Source: JBEBGV01 sp040081265
GTDB taxonomy: Bacteria > Acidobacteriota > Vicinamibacteria > Vicinamibacterales > UBA2999
Direction: 5' to 3'
DNA length: 64,000 nucleotides
NCBI GenBank assembly: GCA_040081265.1
Contig: JBEBGV010000016.1
Coordinates: 17,291 to 81,290 of the forward strand
In this document: positions 35,263 to 44,690 of the stretch, in pieces
Position numbering within the stretch: the first letter of the stretch is position 1
How the letters are laid out: each line of letters begins with the position of its first letter
Notes under the pieces: generated by a model
Databases searched by the model: none
What the model was told of the DNA's origin: nothing
Seen by the model: the letters and a program-made list of their open reading frames with translations, nothing else
Position numbers and translations under genes: made by a program

Positions 35263-36359
35263 CCTATCCCGTTCCGTTCGTGGACCTGCGGCCGGACGCT
35301 GATGCCACCGACGTGCGTGACGCCATCGATCGCGTCATCACGCGCGGGTGGTTCGTGCTGGGTCCCGAGGTCGAAACCTTCGAACGCGATTTTGCCGCCG
35401 CCAGCGGGGCCTCGCATGCTGTCGGGGTCGCCAATGGCACCGATGCGCTCGCCCTTCTGCTCCGCGCCGCCGACGTTGGACCGGGCGACGAGGTCATCCT
35501 TCCGGCGATGACGGCAGCCTTCACCGCGCTCGCCGTCGCCAGCATCGGCGCCCGGCCGGTGATTGTCGATATCGATCCTGCCCGCATGACGCTGGATCCG
35601 AAAGCGGCCGACGCTGCTGTGACGCCTCGAACCCGGGCCATTGTCCCGGTGCATCTCTACGGCCAGCCGGCTGATCTCGACGCCATTCACGCCGTCGCCT
35701 CCCGCCATGCGCTGGCGCTGATCGAGGACTGTTGCCAGGCGCACCTGGCGACCGCGGAGGGCACTCCGGTTGGCATTCGCGGCATCGGCGGAGCCTTCAG
35801 TTTCTATCCGACCAAGAACCTCGCGGCCATGGGCGACGGAGGAGCGGTCATCACCAATGATCCGGTCGTGGCCCAACGCGTGCGGCGGCTCCGCAACGGC
35901 GGCCAGGCGGTGCGCTACCACCACGTTGAGTGCGGCATCAACAGCCGGCTCGACGAAATGCAGGCCGCGATTCTCGGCGTGCGGCTCCGCAGACTCCGGG
36001 CCGCCACAACCAGACGGCGGGAACTGGCCGCACTCTATCGCCAGCACTCGATGCCGGGCATCGAACTGTTGCGCGAGTTCGATCCGGGTCACGTCTATCA
36101 CCTCTTCGCGGTCCGGACGCGGCACCGCGATCGCGTGCAGCTCGCGCTGCGCGAGTCCGGCATTGAAACATTGATCCACTATCCCATCGCCTTGAATCAC
36201 CAGGAGGCATTCCAGTCGTTACACCCCGCTGCATGCCCGGAAGCGTCACGCGCAGCGACCGAACTGCTGTCGCTCCCGCTTCACCCGCGAATGCACAACA
36301 CCGACGTCGAGGCCGTTGCCACGGCGCTCGGCCATGTCAAAGGACACCTGACCACGTGA
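35259..36359 (+). CDS. DegT/DnrJ/EryC1-family PLP aminotransferase
   Basis: A 366-residue fold-type I enzyme that aminates a keto-sugar. VPFVDLRPDADA start; GVANGTDALALLLRA; VILPAMTAAFTALAVASIGA; ALIEDCCQAHLA; PLP lysine in FSFYPTKNLAAMGDGGAV. Placed between two nucleotide-sugar dehydratase/epimerase genes, it fits a pathway to an amino-deoxy sugar. GTG start overlaps the previous stop by four bases. Confidence 0.92.
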   Translation: MTYPVPFVDLRPDADATDVRDAIDRVITRGWFVLGPEVETFERDFAAASGASHAVGVANGTDALALLLRAADVGPGDEVILPAMTAAFTALAVASIGARPVIVDIDPARMTLDPKAADAAVTPRTRAIVPVHLYGQPADLDAIHAVASRHALALIEDCCQAHLATAEGTPVGIRGIGGAFSFYPTKNLAAMGDGGAVITNDPVVAQRVRRLRNGGQAVRYHHVECGINSRLDEMQAAILGVRLRRLRAATTRRRELAALYRQHSMPGIELLREFDPGHVYHLFAVRTRHRDRVQLALRESGIETLIHYPIALNHQEAFQSLHPAACPEASRAATELLSLPLHPRMHNTDVEAVATALGHVKGHLTT

Positions 36360-37318
36360 GAGCTCTCATTACCGGTGGCGCCGGATTCGTCGGTTCGCAT
36401 CTCGCCGAACGCCTGCTCGACGATGGGCACGACGTGATCGTGCTGGACAACCTGTCGACCGGATCGTTTGACAACATCGCGCATCTGAAGGCGCGCCCGC
36501 GCTTCGAGTATTCAATCGACGGTGTCGAGAACGAATCGCTGGTTGCCGAACTCATCGACCGCAGCGACGTGGTGTTTCACCTGGCGGCTGCGGTCGGCGT
36601 GAAGCTCATCGTCGAGCAGCCGGTCCACACCATCGAGACCAACGTGCACGGCACCGAGGTGGTGCTGAAACACGCGAACAAGAAGAAGAAGCTCGTGGTC
36701 ATCGCCTCGACCTCCGAGGTGTACGGCAAGAGCACCGATGTACCCTTCCGTGAGGGCGCCGACCTGGTCCTGGGCTCGAGCACGAAGCACCGCTGGGCCT
36801 ACGCCTGCAGCAAGCTCATCGATGAGTTCCTGGCGCTTGCCTACTGGAAGGAAAGGAAGCTCCCGGTGATCATCGTGCGGCTGTTCAACACGGTGGGACC
36901 TCGTCAGACCGGCCGGTATGGCATGGTGCTGCCGACCTTCGTTCGACAAGCCCTTGCGGGCCAGCCGCTCACTGTGTTCGGAGACGGCACCCAGTCGCGC
37001 AGCTTCACCTACGTTGGCGATGTCGTCGAGGCGCTCGTCAGACTGGTCAATGAGCCGAAGGCCATTGGCGAGGTTTTCAACGTCGGCAACACCGGCGAGG
37101 TGACGATTCTCGAACTTGCACAGCGCGTCAAAACCGCGACGGCAAGCGCCTCACCCGTGCACCTGATCCCTTACGATCAGGCGTATGAAGCCGGCTTCGA
37201 GGACATGCCCCGCCGCGTGCCCGATATTTCGAAGATTCAAGCCCTTGTCGGCTACGAGCCGAAGCTGACGCTCGATGACATCATTGAGCGCGTCGTCGCC
37301 TTCATGCGCGAGCGCTGA
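36356..37318 (+). CDS. NAD-dependent nucleotide-sugar epimerase/dehydratase
   Basis: A 320-residue extended SDR. N-terminal RALITGGAGFVGSHLAERLL, IASTSEVYGKSTDVPF, catalytic Y-ACS-K in WAYACSKLIDEF, then RLFNTVGPRQTGRYGMVLP. The sequence is close to UDP-glucuronate decarboxylase and GDP-mannose dehydratase-like enzymes. Exact product not assignable. GTG start overlaps the previous stop by four bases, the last of three such junctions. Confidence 0.9.
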   Translation: MRALITGGAGFVGSHLAERLLDDGHDVIVLDNLSTGSFDNIAHLKARPRFEYSIDGVENESLVAELIDRSDVVFHLAAAVGVKLIVEQPVHTIETNVHGTEVVLKHANKKKKLVVIASTSEVYGKSTDVPFREGADLVLGSSTKHRWAYACSKLIDEFLALAYWKERKLPVIIVRLFNTVGPRQTGRYGMVLPTFVRQALAGQPLTVFGDGTQSRSFTYVGDVVEALVRLVNEPKAIGEVFNVGNTGEVTILELAQRVKTATASASPVHLIPYDQAYEAGFEDMPRRVPDISKIQALVGYEPKLTLDDIIERVVAFMRER

Positions 37319-37386
37319 GCTTGACACACGTCCTCCCCACTTCGGTCGTATACTGGGGCCTGCTGACTGGACGTGAGGGTATGTCA

Positions 37387-38085
37387 ATGATGCGTGTGAG
37401 TCGCCTCGCTCTCGGCTTTGCTCTCCCGCTCGTCTTCGCCAGCCTGTCTGCCGCACAGGATCCGCTCCTGCTGCAGATTCGCAACGGTCAGGTCACCCTC
37501 AAAGCGCAGAACGTCACCCTGCGCACGATCCTCACCGAGTGGGCGCGCGTCGGCGGCACCAACATCGTCGGGGCCGATCGCGCTGGCGGTGCGCCCGTCA
37601 CGATCGAACTGACAGAGGTCCCTGAACGCCAGGCGCTCGACGTCCTGCTGCGCAACGTCAGCGGCTACATGCTGGCGATGCGCCCCACCGGCGTGCAGGG
37701 CGTCTCGGCGTACAACCGCATCCTGATCATGCCGCCCAGTGCCGCACCACGCGCATTGCCCCCGCAGGCGGCAGCGGTCGCTCCGCGCTTCCAGCAGGCG
37801 AATCCGACCGACGATGCCGATGACATCCCTCCGGATGTGGTCCTCGAGGGGCCTGGCGGCGGCCGACCGGGTCAGCCTGTCCGTCTGCCCAACGTAACCG
37901 GCGGGCCGCCTCCCGCGCCGCTGCCGGTGCCCGAAACCAGCGGGCCGGAACCGTCGCAGACGCCCGGGGTTGTCGTGGTGGGACCCGGCAACCCGTTCGG
38001 CGTTCCCGCTGGCTCCTCGTCGCAGCCTGGCGTGATCTCACCGGCTCCTGCTCCAACCCTGCCTCGCCCTGAGCCTCCCGACTAG
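37387..38085 (+). CDS. secreted protein with STN-like domain and proline-rich tail
   Basis: A signal peptide (RVSRLALGFALPLVFASLSAAQ) is followed by about 90 residues with a secretin/TonB short N-terminal domain pattern (QVTLKAQNVTLRTILTEWARV, VTIELTEVPERQALDVLLRNV). A 110-residue Pro/Gly-rich tail then ends the protein. STN domains normally sit in front of a secretin channel or TonB receptor, and none follows here. ATG 37387 has GAGG 8 bases upstream. ATG 37381 would be too close to it. A periplasmic binding or scaffold role is inference. Confidence 0.75.
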   Translation: MMRVSRLALGFALPLVFASLSAAQDPLLLQIRNGQVTLKAQNVTLRTILTEWARVGGTNIVGADRAGGAPVTIELTEVPERQALDVLLRNVSGYMLAMRPTGVQGVSAYNRILIMPPSAAPRALPPQAAAVAPRFQQANPTDDADDIPPDVVLEGPGGGRPGQPVRLPNVTGGPPPAPLPVPETSGPEPSQTPGVVVVGPGNPFGVPAGSSSQPGVISPAPAPTLPRPEPPD

Positions 38086-38154
38086 GGCGGGCGCACTGCT
38101 TGATCTCCGACCTCGGGATCGACGCCCGAAGTGTCGATACAATGACTTGAGATT

Positions 38155-39198
38155 GTGTCTGATATCGATCGCTTCAAGCCTGAGGACCGACGCGGAGTAG
38201 ATCTCCTCTACCGGCGCACCCATGGCGCCGACGCCGTGGAAGCCACCCGTCTGCGGTGGGACTGGCAGCATCGGCGCAACCCGTACAATCACACGGGGCA
38301 GCCAGGAATCTGGGTCGCGAAAGAAGGCCCGACCGTCATCGGCCAGTACCCGACCATTCCGGTCCGGGTCTCGCTCAAGGGGCTCGAGGTCGAGGGTGCC
38401 TGGGGCGCTGACGCCATCGTCGTACCGGAGCGTGAACGTCAAGGCCTCGGCGAGGCCCTGGTGCGTACGTGGGACCGCAACACTGGCGCTGCGATGACCC
38501 TCGGCGTCTCTCAGGAGTCCCGACAGCTGCTCGAGCGGCTGCACTGGCCCTCGACCCACGTTCTGCCCTGTCTGGTGAAGCCCCTGACGCGCCGGGCGGT
38601 GCGGTTGCCGCATCTGCCGACGTTCCTGAATCGGATCATTTCGGTCCTGACGCTGCCCGTCGTGCAGGTGGTGTCCCGGTCACGCCCCCTTCGCGCCGAG
38701 TGCGAACCGATCCGGCGGTTCGATTCGTCGTTCACGGCGCTGTGGGAGCGCCTGGCGCCCAAGTTCGACCTGGCCGTCAGGCGCGATGCGTCGTATCTGA
38801 ACTGGCGGTACGTCGAACCACCACACGTGCGGTATTCAATTGTTGCCTTGAAGCGGCATGGCGAGACGCACGGCTACGCGGTCTATCGCCATCGCCACGA
38901 GCCGCTCGGCCGGGTCACGATGCTGGTCGATCTGCTGGCAGATCCCGATGACGTGTCTGGCGTCAAGACGCTGCTGCGATGGGTAGACCGGATCGCTCGC
39001 ACAGAAGACTCCGACAAAGTACGCTGTTACGTGATGAACTCGGCGTTCCGCCGCATTCTCCGCAAGAATGGCTACTTCGTCGTCAAGTCGACGCTGGAGG
39101 TGGGAGTCAAGGTCAACGCAGTGCAGGTTCCCCCGGGTTTCTATGACGAAACCAACCGGTGGCACGTGACCGCCGGCGACGCTGACCAGGATCACTGA
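38155..39198 (+). CDS. GNAT-superfamily acetyltransferase-like protein (347 aa)
   Basis: The N-terminal half has the acyl-CoA binding pattern (WGADAIVVPERERQGLGEALVRTW) with the RxxGxG loop. The second half (DASYLNWRYVEPPHVRYSIVAL onward) repeats a GNAT-like fold, as in FemAB- or polysaccharide-linked acyltransferases. GTG start. It may act on a sugar or peptide from the preceding operon, but the substrate is not visible in the sequence. Confidence 0.75.
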   Translation: MSDIDRFKPEDRRGVDLLYRRTHGADAVEATRLRWDWQHRRNPYNHTGQPGIWVAKEGPTVIGQYPTIPVRVSLKGLEVEGAWGADAIVVPERERQGLGEALVRTWDRNTGAAMTLGVSQESRQLLERLHWPSTHVLPCLVKPLTRRAVRLPHLPTFLNRIISVLTLPVVQVVSRSRPLRAECEPIRRFDSSFTALWERLAPKFDLAVRRDASYLNWRYVEPPHVRYSIVALKRHGETHGYAVYRHRHEPLGRVTMLVDLLADPDDVSGVKTLLRWVDRIARTEDSDKVRCYVMNSAFRRILRKNGYFVVKSTLEVGVKVNAVQVPPGFYDETNRWHVTAGDADQDH

Positions 39199-39227
39199 GC
39201 CAGCGACCCTCTCAATCAGGACGAACA

Positions 39228-39680
39228 ATGTCTCTCTCTGACACGGTGAACACCGACATCGCTCTGGCGATGAAGGCTCGGGAACAGGTGCGTCTATCTG
39301 CGCTGCGGATGCTGAAGGCCGCCATCATGAACAAGGGCGTCGAGAAAGGTCGCGACCTCGACGATGCCGAGGTCATCCAGGTGGTGGCGTCGCTCGTCAA
39401 GCAGAGACGCGACTCGATTGAGCAGTTCGGCAAGGCCGGCCGCACCGATCTGGTCGAGAAGGAGACCGCCGAAATCGCGGTGCTGGATCACTACCTGCCA
39501 CCGGCCGCCTCGGCGGACGAGATTGCAGCGGCGGTTGCGGCCGCAATCGCGGAGAGTGAAGCCACCTCACCCAGGGACATGGGGAAAGTGATGAAGGCGG
39601 TGATGCCGAAACTGGCGGGCAAGTCGGCCGACGGCAAGGCAGTCAACGACGCCGTCCGACGGGCCCTCGGCGGCAATTGA
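39228..39680 (+). CDS. GatB/YqeY domain protein
   Basis: A 150-residue protein, full length for the YqeY family. ALAMKAREQVRLSALRMLKAAI; DDAEVIQVVASLVKQRRDSIEQF; LDHYLPPAAS; TSPRDMGKVMKAVMPKLAGKSADGKAVN. The domain is shared with the tail of the GatB amidotransferase subunit and is thought to contact tRNA. Stand-alone role poorly known. AGGA lies six bases before the ATG. Confidence 0.93.
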   Translation: MSLSDTVNTDIALAMKAREQVRLSALRMLKAAIMNKGVEKGRDLDDAEVIQVVASLVKQRRDSIEQFGKAGRTDLVEKETAEIAVLDHYLPPAASADEIAAAVAAAIAESEATSPRDMGKVMKAVMPKLAGKSADGKAVNDAVRRALGGN

Positions 39681-39714
39681 TGGGTCCCCGCGACCGGATG
39701 AGCTCCGCCCGCCG

Positions 39715-41343
39715 TTGACACCACCCGCGCAACGTCCCTCTCAGCGGACACTTACTCGCGCTGCGGCCTCGTCGGGTGTCGCGACCATGACCAGTCGCAT
39801 CCTCGGCCTGGTGCGCGATCAGGTCATCGCGTCGATGTTCGGGGCGGGCAACGCCACCGACGCCTTCAACGTCGCCTTCCGCATTCCCAATCTCGTCCGC
39901 GACCTGTTCGCCGAGGGGGCGATGAGCGCGGCCTTCGTCCCCACCTTCACGAGACACCTCGAATCCGAGGGCAAGGAGTCAGCCTGGCGGCTCGGCAACC
40001 ATGTCCTCAACGCGCTGATCGTCATCAGCAGCGTGGTGGTGATTCTCGGCATCCTGTTCGCCCCCGCGCTCGTGAGGCTGTTCGCCTCCGACTACGGCAA
40101 TGTGCCGGGCAAGCTTGAACTGACCGTCCTGCTCACCCGGATCATGCTGCCCTTTCTCACGTGCGTCGCACTGGCGGCGGCGTTCATGGGAATGCTGAAC
40201 TCATTGCACAAGTTCTTCGTCCCGGCGCTGTCGCCGGCGATGTTCAACGTGGCGAGCATCATCTGCGCGCTGACGCTCGTGCCGGTCATGCCGAGGATCG
40301 GGCTGCCCCCCATCGCAGCCATCGCGATCGGGGCGGTTGTCGGTGGACTGGCGCAACTCGCCCTCCAGTTTCCGCTGCTGAGGCGTGAAGGCTTTCGCTA
40401 TCAGCCGATCCTCGACTGGAAGGATCCGGGACTTCGGCGTGTGCTGATGCTGATGGGGCCCGGGACGATCGGGCTCGCCGCCACGCAGGTCAACGTCCTG
40501 GTCAACACCATCCTGGCGACCCGCGAGGGCACCGGCGCCGTGTCGTGGCTGTTTCTGGCCTTCAGACTGATGTACCTGCCGATTGGGCTGTTCGGCATCT
40601 CGGTCGCGACGGCGATTCTGCCCGCGGTATCGCGGCAGGCAGCACAGCGCAACGACGGCGGCGTCCGTACCACCATCGCCGACGGACTGTCGTTGATGCT
40701 GATGCTGAACGTGCCAGCCACGGTCGGCCTGATGGTGCTGGCGGTCCCAATCGTCCGCGTCATCTTCCAGCACGGACTCTTCACCGCCTCTGACACCGAC
40801 GCCACGGCGAGCGCACTGCAGTTCTACGCGATCGGGCTGGTGGGTTACTCGGTCGTGCGGATCGCCTCTCCCAGCTTCTACGCGCTTGGGCAGAACCGTA
40901 TCCCGGTCAAGGTGAGCATCGCCACCGTCGTCGTGAACATCGTCCTGAACGTGACACTGGTGCAACTGTTCAGTTACAAGGGCCTGGCGCTGGGCACGTC
41001 AATCGCAGCGATCTTCAACGCGTCGGCGCTGCTGTTCTTCCTCAGGCGACGACTCGGCGGGGTCGAGGATCGGCGCGTCATGTACTCGATGGCCAAGATT
41101 GTCACGGCGTCCCTGATCATGGGCGTGGCGGCATACGTGAGCGACACCGTGCTGTTCAGTGCATTCCCGGGGTCGAGCGTCATGACGCAGGCGATGCGTC
41201 TGGGAGTCACCATTGGCCTGTCGCTGGGCGTGCTGGCCACGGCCGCCTATCTGCTGGGGATTCACGAATTTCACCAGAGTCTCAGCATGGTCATGCGAAA
41301 GCTCGGCATCGCCACTCCGAGGTTGCCCCCGACGGGCACATAG
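39715..41343 (+). CDS. murJ: lipid II flippase MurJ
   Basis: A 542-residue MATE-like protein of the MviN/MurJ family with 14 expected membrane helices. Conserved N-terminal RILGLVRDQVIASMFGAGNATDAFNVAFRIPNLVRDLFAEGAMSAAF, here shown in parts: RDQVIASMFG, FRIPNLVRDL, FAEGAMSAAF. It moves lipid II across the membrane, completing the pathway encoded by the dcw cluster. TTG 39715 keeps the amphipathic start seen in the family. ATG 39787 is a shorter alternative. Confidence 0.94.
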   Translation: MTPPAQRPSQRTLTRAAASSGVATMTSRILGLVRDQVIASMFGAGNATDAFNVAFRIPNLVRDLFAEGAMSAAFVPTFTRHLESEGKESAWRLGNHVLNALIVISSVVVILGILFAPALVRLFASDYGNVPGKLELTVLLTRIMLPFLTCVALAAAFMGMLNSLHKFFVPALSPAMFNVASIICALTLVPVMPRIGLPPIAAIAIGAVVGGLAQLALQFPLLRREGFRYQPILDWKDPGLRRVLMLMGPGTIGLAATQVNVLVNTILATREGTGAVSWLFLAFRLMYLPIGLFGISVATAILPAVSRQAAQRNDGGVRTTIADGLSLMLMLNVPATVGLMVLAVPIVRVIFQHGLFTASDTDATASALQFYAIGLVGYSVVRIASPSFYALGQNRIPVKVSIATVVVNIVLNVTLVQLFSYKGLALGTSIAAIFNASALLFFLRRRLGGVEDRRVMYSMAKIVTASLIMGVAAYVSDTVLFSAFPGSSVMTQAMRLGVTIGLSLGVLATAAYLLGIHEFHQSLSMVMRKLGIATPRLPPTGT

Positions 41344-41360
41344 CGCAGACTGAGGGTCGA

Positions 41361-42134
41361 GTGCGTTCACCCTATCGATCCAGTTCGAACATCACCTATG
41401 CGATGGGGCCGGGGCCGGTGACCCCGGTCGTCAAGGCGCTGCTCGTGGCCAACGTCGCGATGTTCGTTGTCGCCCGACTACTGCCAGGGCTCGTCGCACC
41501 GCTTGGCCTCGTACCGGAAGAGGTTCTGACCCAGCTTCGCGTCTGGCAGCTGGTTACCTACCTGTTCCTGCACGGTGGCGTCTTTCACATCCTCTTCAAC
41601 ATGCTCACGCTGTGGATGTTCGGCGTCGAGCTCGAGCGCATGTGGGGAAGCCGGTATTTCGCCAGGTTCTACTTCGTCGCCGGCGTCGGCGCGGGGCTGA
41701 CACAGATCATTGCTTCTCTGCTGCCGTTTGGACCACTCGCATCGCTCTACTATGCGCAGACCATTGGAGCATCCGGGGCGATCTACGGCCTGCTGCTGGC
41801 ATACGCGATGTATTTCCCGCACCGCCAGATCATGTTCTGGGGTCTCTTCCCGATAGAAGTCCGCTACTTCGTCCTCATCATGGGGGCCATCTCGCTGCTC
41901 TCCGCGGCCGATGGCGCCGGTGGCGTTGCCCACATGGCTCATCTCGGGGGCATCGCCGCCGGGTATCTCTACCTGAAGAGCGGCCGTGCGACCGGAGGGC
42001 TGACCGGGCGGCTCAACGTGATCGCAGAGATCAAATACCGGTACGTGAAGTGGCGCATCAACAAGATGCGGCGCCGGTTTGACGTCTACTCAGGCGGCCG
42101 GACCAACGACGACATCAATCGCCGGATTCACTGA
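41361..42134 (+). CDS. rhomboid-family intramembrane serine protease
   Basis: A 257-residue protein with six hydrophobic segments. Catalytic motifs GASG (S138) and H194 in HMAHLGG, with H76-xxx-N80 in FLHGGVFHILFNML. These support an active protease that cuts membrane proteins. A soluble basic C-terminal tail of about 50 residues follows. GTG start. Confidence 0.92.
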   Translation: MRSPYRSSSNITYAMGPGPVTPVVKALLVANVAMFVVARLLPGLVAPLGLVPEEVLTQLRVWQLVTYLFLHGGVFHILFNMLTLWMFGVELERMWGSRYFARFYFVAGVGAGLTQIIASLLPFGPLASLYYAQTIGASGAIYGLLLAYAMYFPHRQIMFWGLFPIEVRYFVLIMGAISLLSAADGAGGVAHMAHLGGIAAGYLYLKSGRATGGLTGRLNVIAEIKYRYVKWRINKMRRRFDVYSGGRTNDDINRRIH

Positions 42135-42507
42135 GGGCGACCTGGTCCTCGACCGGGTCCAGCCAGTCCTCGCGCAGCGGACTGAAGACGTCGAGCTCGA
42201 AGGTGTCCTCGAGAGCCTCGGACTGGTGGGATACCCCGGCAGGAATGTGCAGGACCTCGCCCTCGCGGACGATGGTCTCTTCCCCCGCGACGAGAAACCG
42301 TAACGCCCCCTGCAGGACATAGGTCATCTGCTCGCTCGGATGGCTGTGCACCGGCACCAGGGCGCCGCGCTTCAGGTAGATCTGCGCCAGCATCTGCCGG
42401 TCCCCGGCAACGATCTTCCGGGACACCATTTCAGTGACTTTTTCGAGGGCTATTTCGTCCCAGCGGTGGAGTTGCATGATGGTGGGATGAGCGGCTGATT
42501 GTGCCAT
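42115..42507 (-). CDS. cupin-domain protein
   Basis: About 130 residues forming one small beta barrel. [25 protein letters not shown] is cupin motif 1 (two His and a Glu for metal) and [17 protein letters not shown] is motif 2. ATG 42507 or ATG 42477 may be the start, and neither has a clear ribosome-binding signal. It overlaps the rhomboid gene end by 20 bases and is divergent from the E1 dehydrogenase. Enzymatic or sensory role not assignable. Confidence 0.85.
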   Translation of the reverse strand: MAQSAAHPTIMQLHRWDEIALEKVTEMVSRKIVAGDRQMLAQIYLKRGALVPVHSHPSEQMTYVLQGALRFLVAGEETIVREGEVLHIPAGVSHQSEALEDTFELDVFSPLREDWLDPVEDQVALSESGD

Positions 42508-42519
42508 AATTTGGCGTTT

Positions 42520-44676
42520 ATGAAGGCCTCGACGCTGGCGCAGGGAAGCCACCCACGCGAAGCGAAGACCGCGGGCGAACGCCAGGACAACGCTGGCGGC
42601 CTCACGAATGAGGACCTGCTGTCAGCCTATCGCCTGATGCTCCTGTCGCGAAAGGTCGACGACAAGGAGATCCAGCTCAAGAATCAGAGCCAGGCGTTCT
42701 TCCAGATCAGCGGCGCTGGTCACGAAGCGATTCTTGTCGCGGCCGGCAAGAACCTGCGGCCAGGCTACGACTGGTTCTTTCCCTACTACCGCGACCGCGC
42801 ACTGTGCCTCACACTGGGCTACACGCCGCGTGAGATGTTCCTGGCTTCGGTGGGCTCGAAAGATGACCCGGCATCCGCCGGGCGGCAGATGCCCTCCCAC
42901 TGGTCGCACCCCGCGCTCCACATTCCCTCGCAGAGCAGCGCCACCGGCACACAATGTCTGCACGCGGTCGGTTCCGCGGAAGCGGCACTCCTCTACGAAC
43001 GCCTCACGGACATCCCGGACCGCCAGTCGAAGTATCACGACGATGAGGTCACCTATGTCTCGGTCGGTGACGGCGCAACGAGCGAAGGCGAATTCTGGGA
43101 GGCGCTGAACACCGCGTCCAATCGTTCGCTCCCGGTGCTGTTCCTCGTCGAGGACAACGGGTACGCGATCTCGGTTCCGGTTGAGGTTCAGACACCAGGC
43201 GGCAGTATCTCGAAGATCGTCGAGCACATCCCGGGCATGACTGTCTGGCGCTGTGACGGCACCGATTACGTAGCCAGCCACACGACGATGCGCGAAGCGG
43301 TCGCGCACGTTCGCGCGCGCAAGGGTCCGGCACTCGTGCACGCGTCCGTCACGCGCCCGTATTCCCACTCGCTGTCAGACGACGAAAAACTCTACAAAAC
43401 ACCGGATGAGCGACACGCCGAGGCGAAACGGGATCCGATCGTCAGGCTGCGCCACCTCCTCCTCGAGCAGGGCATCGCCACAGCGGAGTCGCTGGCCGAC
43501 CTTACTACCTCTGTGGAGCGTGAGGTCAACGCGGCGGCCGAGGAGGCGATCGCGGCACCCAAGCCTGACCCTGACACCGCCACGCTCTATGTCTTCTCGC
43601 CCGACGTCGATCCATCCTCGTCGTCGTTAGCCGTCGAGCCAGTGCCATCCGGCTCGCCCGAGACGATGGTGGCGGCTATCAACGCGACGTTGCGCGACGA
43701 AATGCAGCACAACCCGAGGATGCTCGTATTCGGCGAGGACGTCGCCGACGCCAGCCGCGAGAGCATCCTGGGCACAGTCACCGGCAAGGGCGGCGTGTTC
43801 AAGGTGACGCATGGCCTTCAGCGTCGCTTCGGCGGCACCCGTGTCTTCAACTCTCCGCTCGCCGAAGCCAACATCGTCGGGCGAGCCGTCGGCTTGGCGC
43901 TCCGCGGCTTCAAGCCTGTCGTCGAAATACAGTTCTTCGACTACATCTGGCCGGCGTTCATGCAGATGCGTGACGAGATGGCCATGATGCGTTACCGCTC
44001 AGGCAACACGTGGTCGTGCCCGATGGTCATTCGCGCGCCGATTGGCGGGTATCTGCGTGGCGGAGCGCCGTACCACAGCCAGTCTGGTGTGTCGATCTTT
44101 GCGCACTGTCCGGGCATCAGGATCGTCATGCCGTCAAACGCACAGGATGCGGCAGGGCTGTTGCGAACCGCCATTCGCTGCGACGATCCCGTGCTCTTCC
44201 TCGAGCATAAACATCTCTATCGCCAGACCTACAACAAGGGCGCGTATCCGGGCCCCGACTACACGATCCCCTTCGGCAAGGCGCATGTGGTCCGCGATGG
44301 GTCCGACGTGGTGGTCTTCACGTGGGGCGCCCTCGTGCAGCGAACGCTGCTGGCCGCGCAGCAGGCTCACAAGAGCGGGATCAATGTCGCCGTCGTCGAC
44401 CTTCGTTCGATCATCCCGTACGACTGGGAGACCATCGCCGAATACACCCGCAAGACAAGTCGCGTCATCGTCGCCCACGAAGACCAGCTGACCGCCGGGT
44501 TCGGTGCCGAGATCGCCGCGCGCATCGCCCAGGATCTGTTTGGAGAGCTCGACGCACCGGTCATGCGCGTGGCGGCCAAAGACTGTCCGGTCGCCTACGC
44601 CCCGGTGCTCGAAGAGGTCATCCTCCCGGGTTCGAACGACGTTCTCAAAGCTATCCGCGCCGCCGTCGCCTACTGA
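42520..44676 (+). CDS. fused alpha/beta E1 subunit of a branched-chain 2-oxoacid dehydrogenase
   Basis: A 718-residue protein. The N-terminal half is the E1 alpha part with the thiamine diphosphate motif [13 protein letters not shown]...NGYAISVP. The C-terminal half (from about 390) is the E1 beta/transketolase part ([51 protein letters not shown]). It decarboxylates branched 2-oxoacids, feeding acyl-CoA for lipids or energy. E2 and E3 genes are not in the window. ATG 42520 has no ribosome-binding signal. A CATAAT box 9 bases upstream suggests a leaderless transcript. Confidence 0.92.
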   Translation: MKASTLAQGSHPREAKTAGERQDNAGGLTNEDLLSAYRLMLLSRKVDDKEIQLKNQSQAFFQISGAGHEAILVAAGKNLRPGYDWFFPYYRDRALCLTLGYTPREMFLASVGSKDDPASAGRQMPSHWSHPALHIPSQSSATGTQCLHAVGSAEAALLYERLTDIPDRQSKYHDDEVTYVSVGDGATSEGEFWEALNTASNRSLPVLFLVEDNGYAISVPVEVQTPGGSISKIVEHIPGMTVWRCDGTDYVASHTTMREAVAHVRARKGPALVHASVTRPYSHSLSDDEKLYKTPDERHAEAKRDPIVRLRHLLLEQGIATAESLADLTTSVEREVNAAAEEAIAAPKPDPDTATLYVFSPDVDPSSSSLAVEPVPSGSPETMVAAINATLRDEMQHNPRMLVFGEDVADASRESILGTVTGKGGVFKVTHGLQRRFGGTRVFNSPLAEANIVGRAVGLALRGFKPVVEIQFFDYIWPAFMQMRDEMAMMRYRSGNTWSCPMVIRAPIGGYLRGGAPYHSQSGVSIFAHCPGIRIVMPSNAQDAAGLLRTAIRCDDPVLFLEHKHLYRQTYNKGAYPGPDYTIPFGKAHVVRDGSDVVVFTWGALVQRTLLAAQQAHKSGINVAVVDLRSIIPYDWETIAEYTRKTSRVIVAHEDQLTAGFGAEIAARIAQDLFGELDAPVMRVAAKDCPVAYAPVLEEVILPGSNDVLKAIRAAVAY

Positions 44677-44690
44677 GCGGAGGGAGTGCC

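Noticed and set aside
37321..37354. TTGACA followed by TATACT before the STN-like gene
   Set aside because: The boxes are 22 bases apart, too far for a normal promoter. A different -35 was not found.
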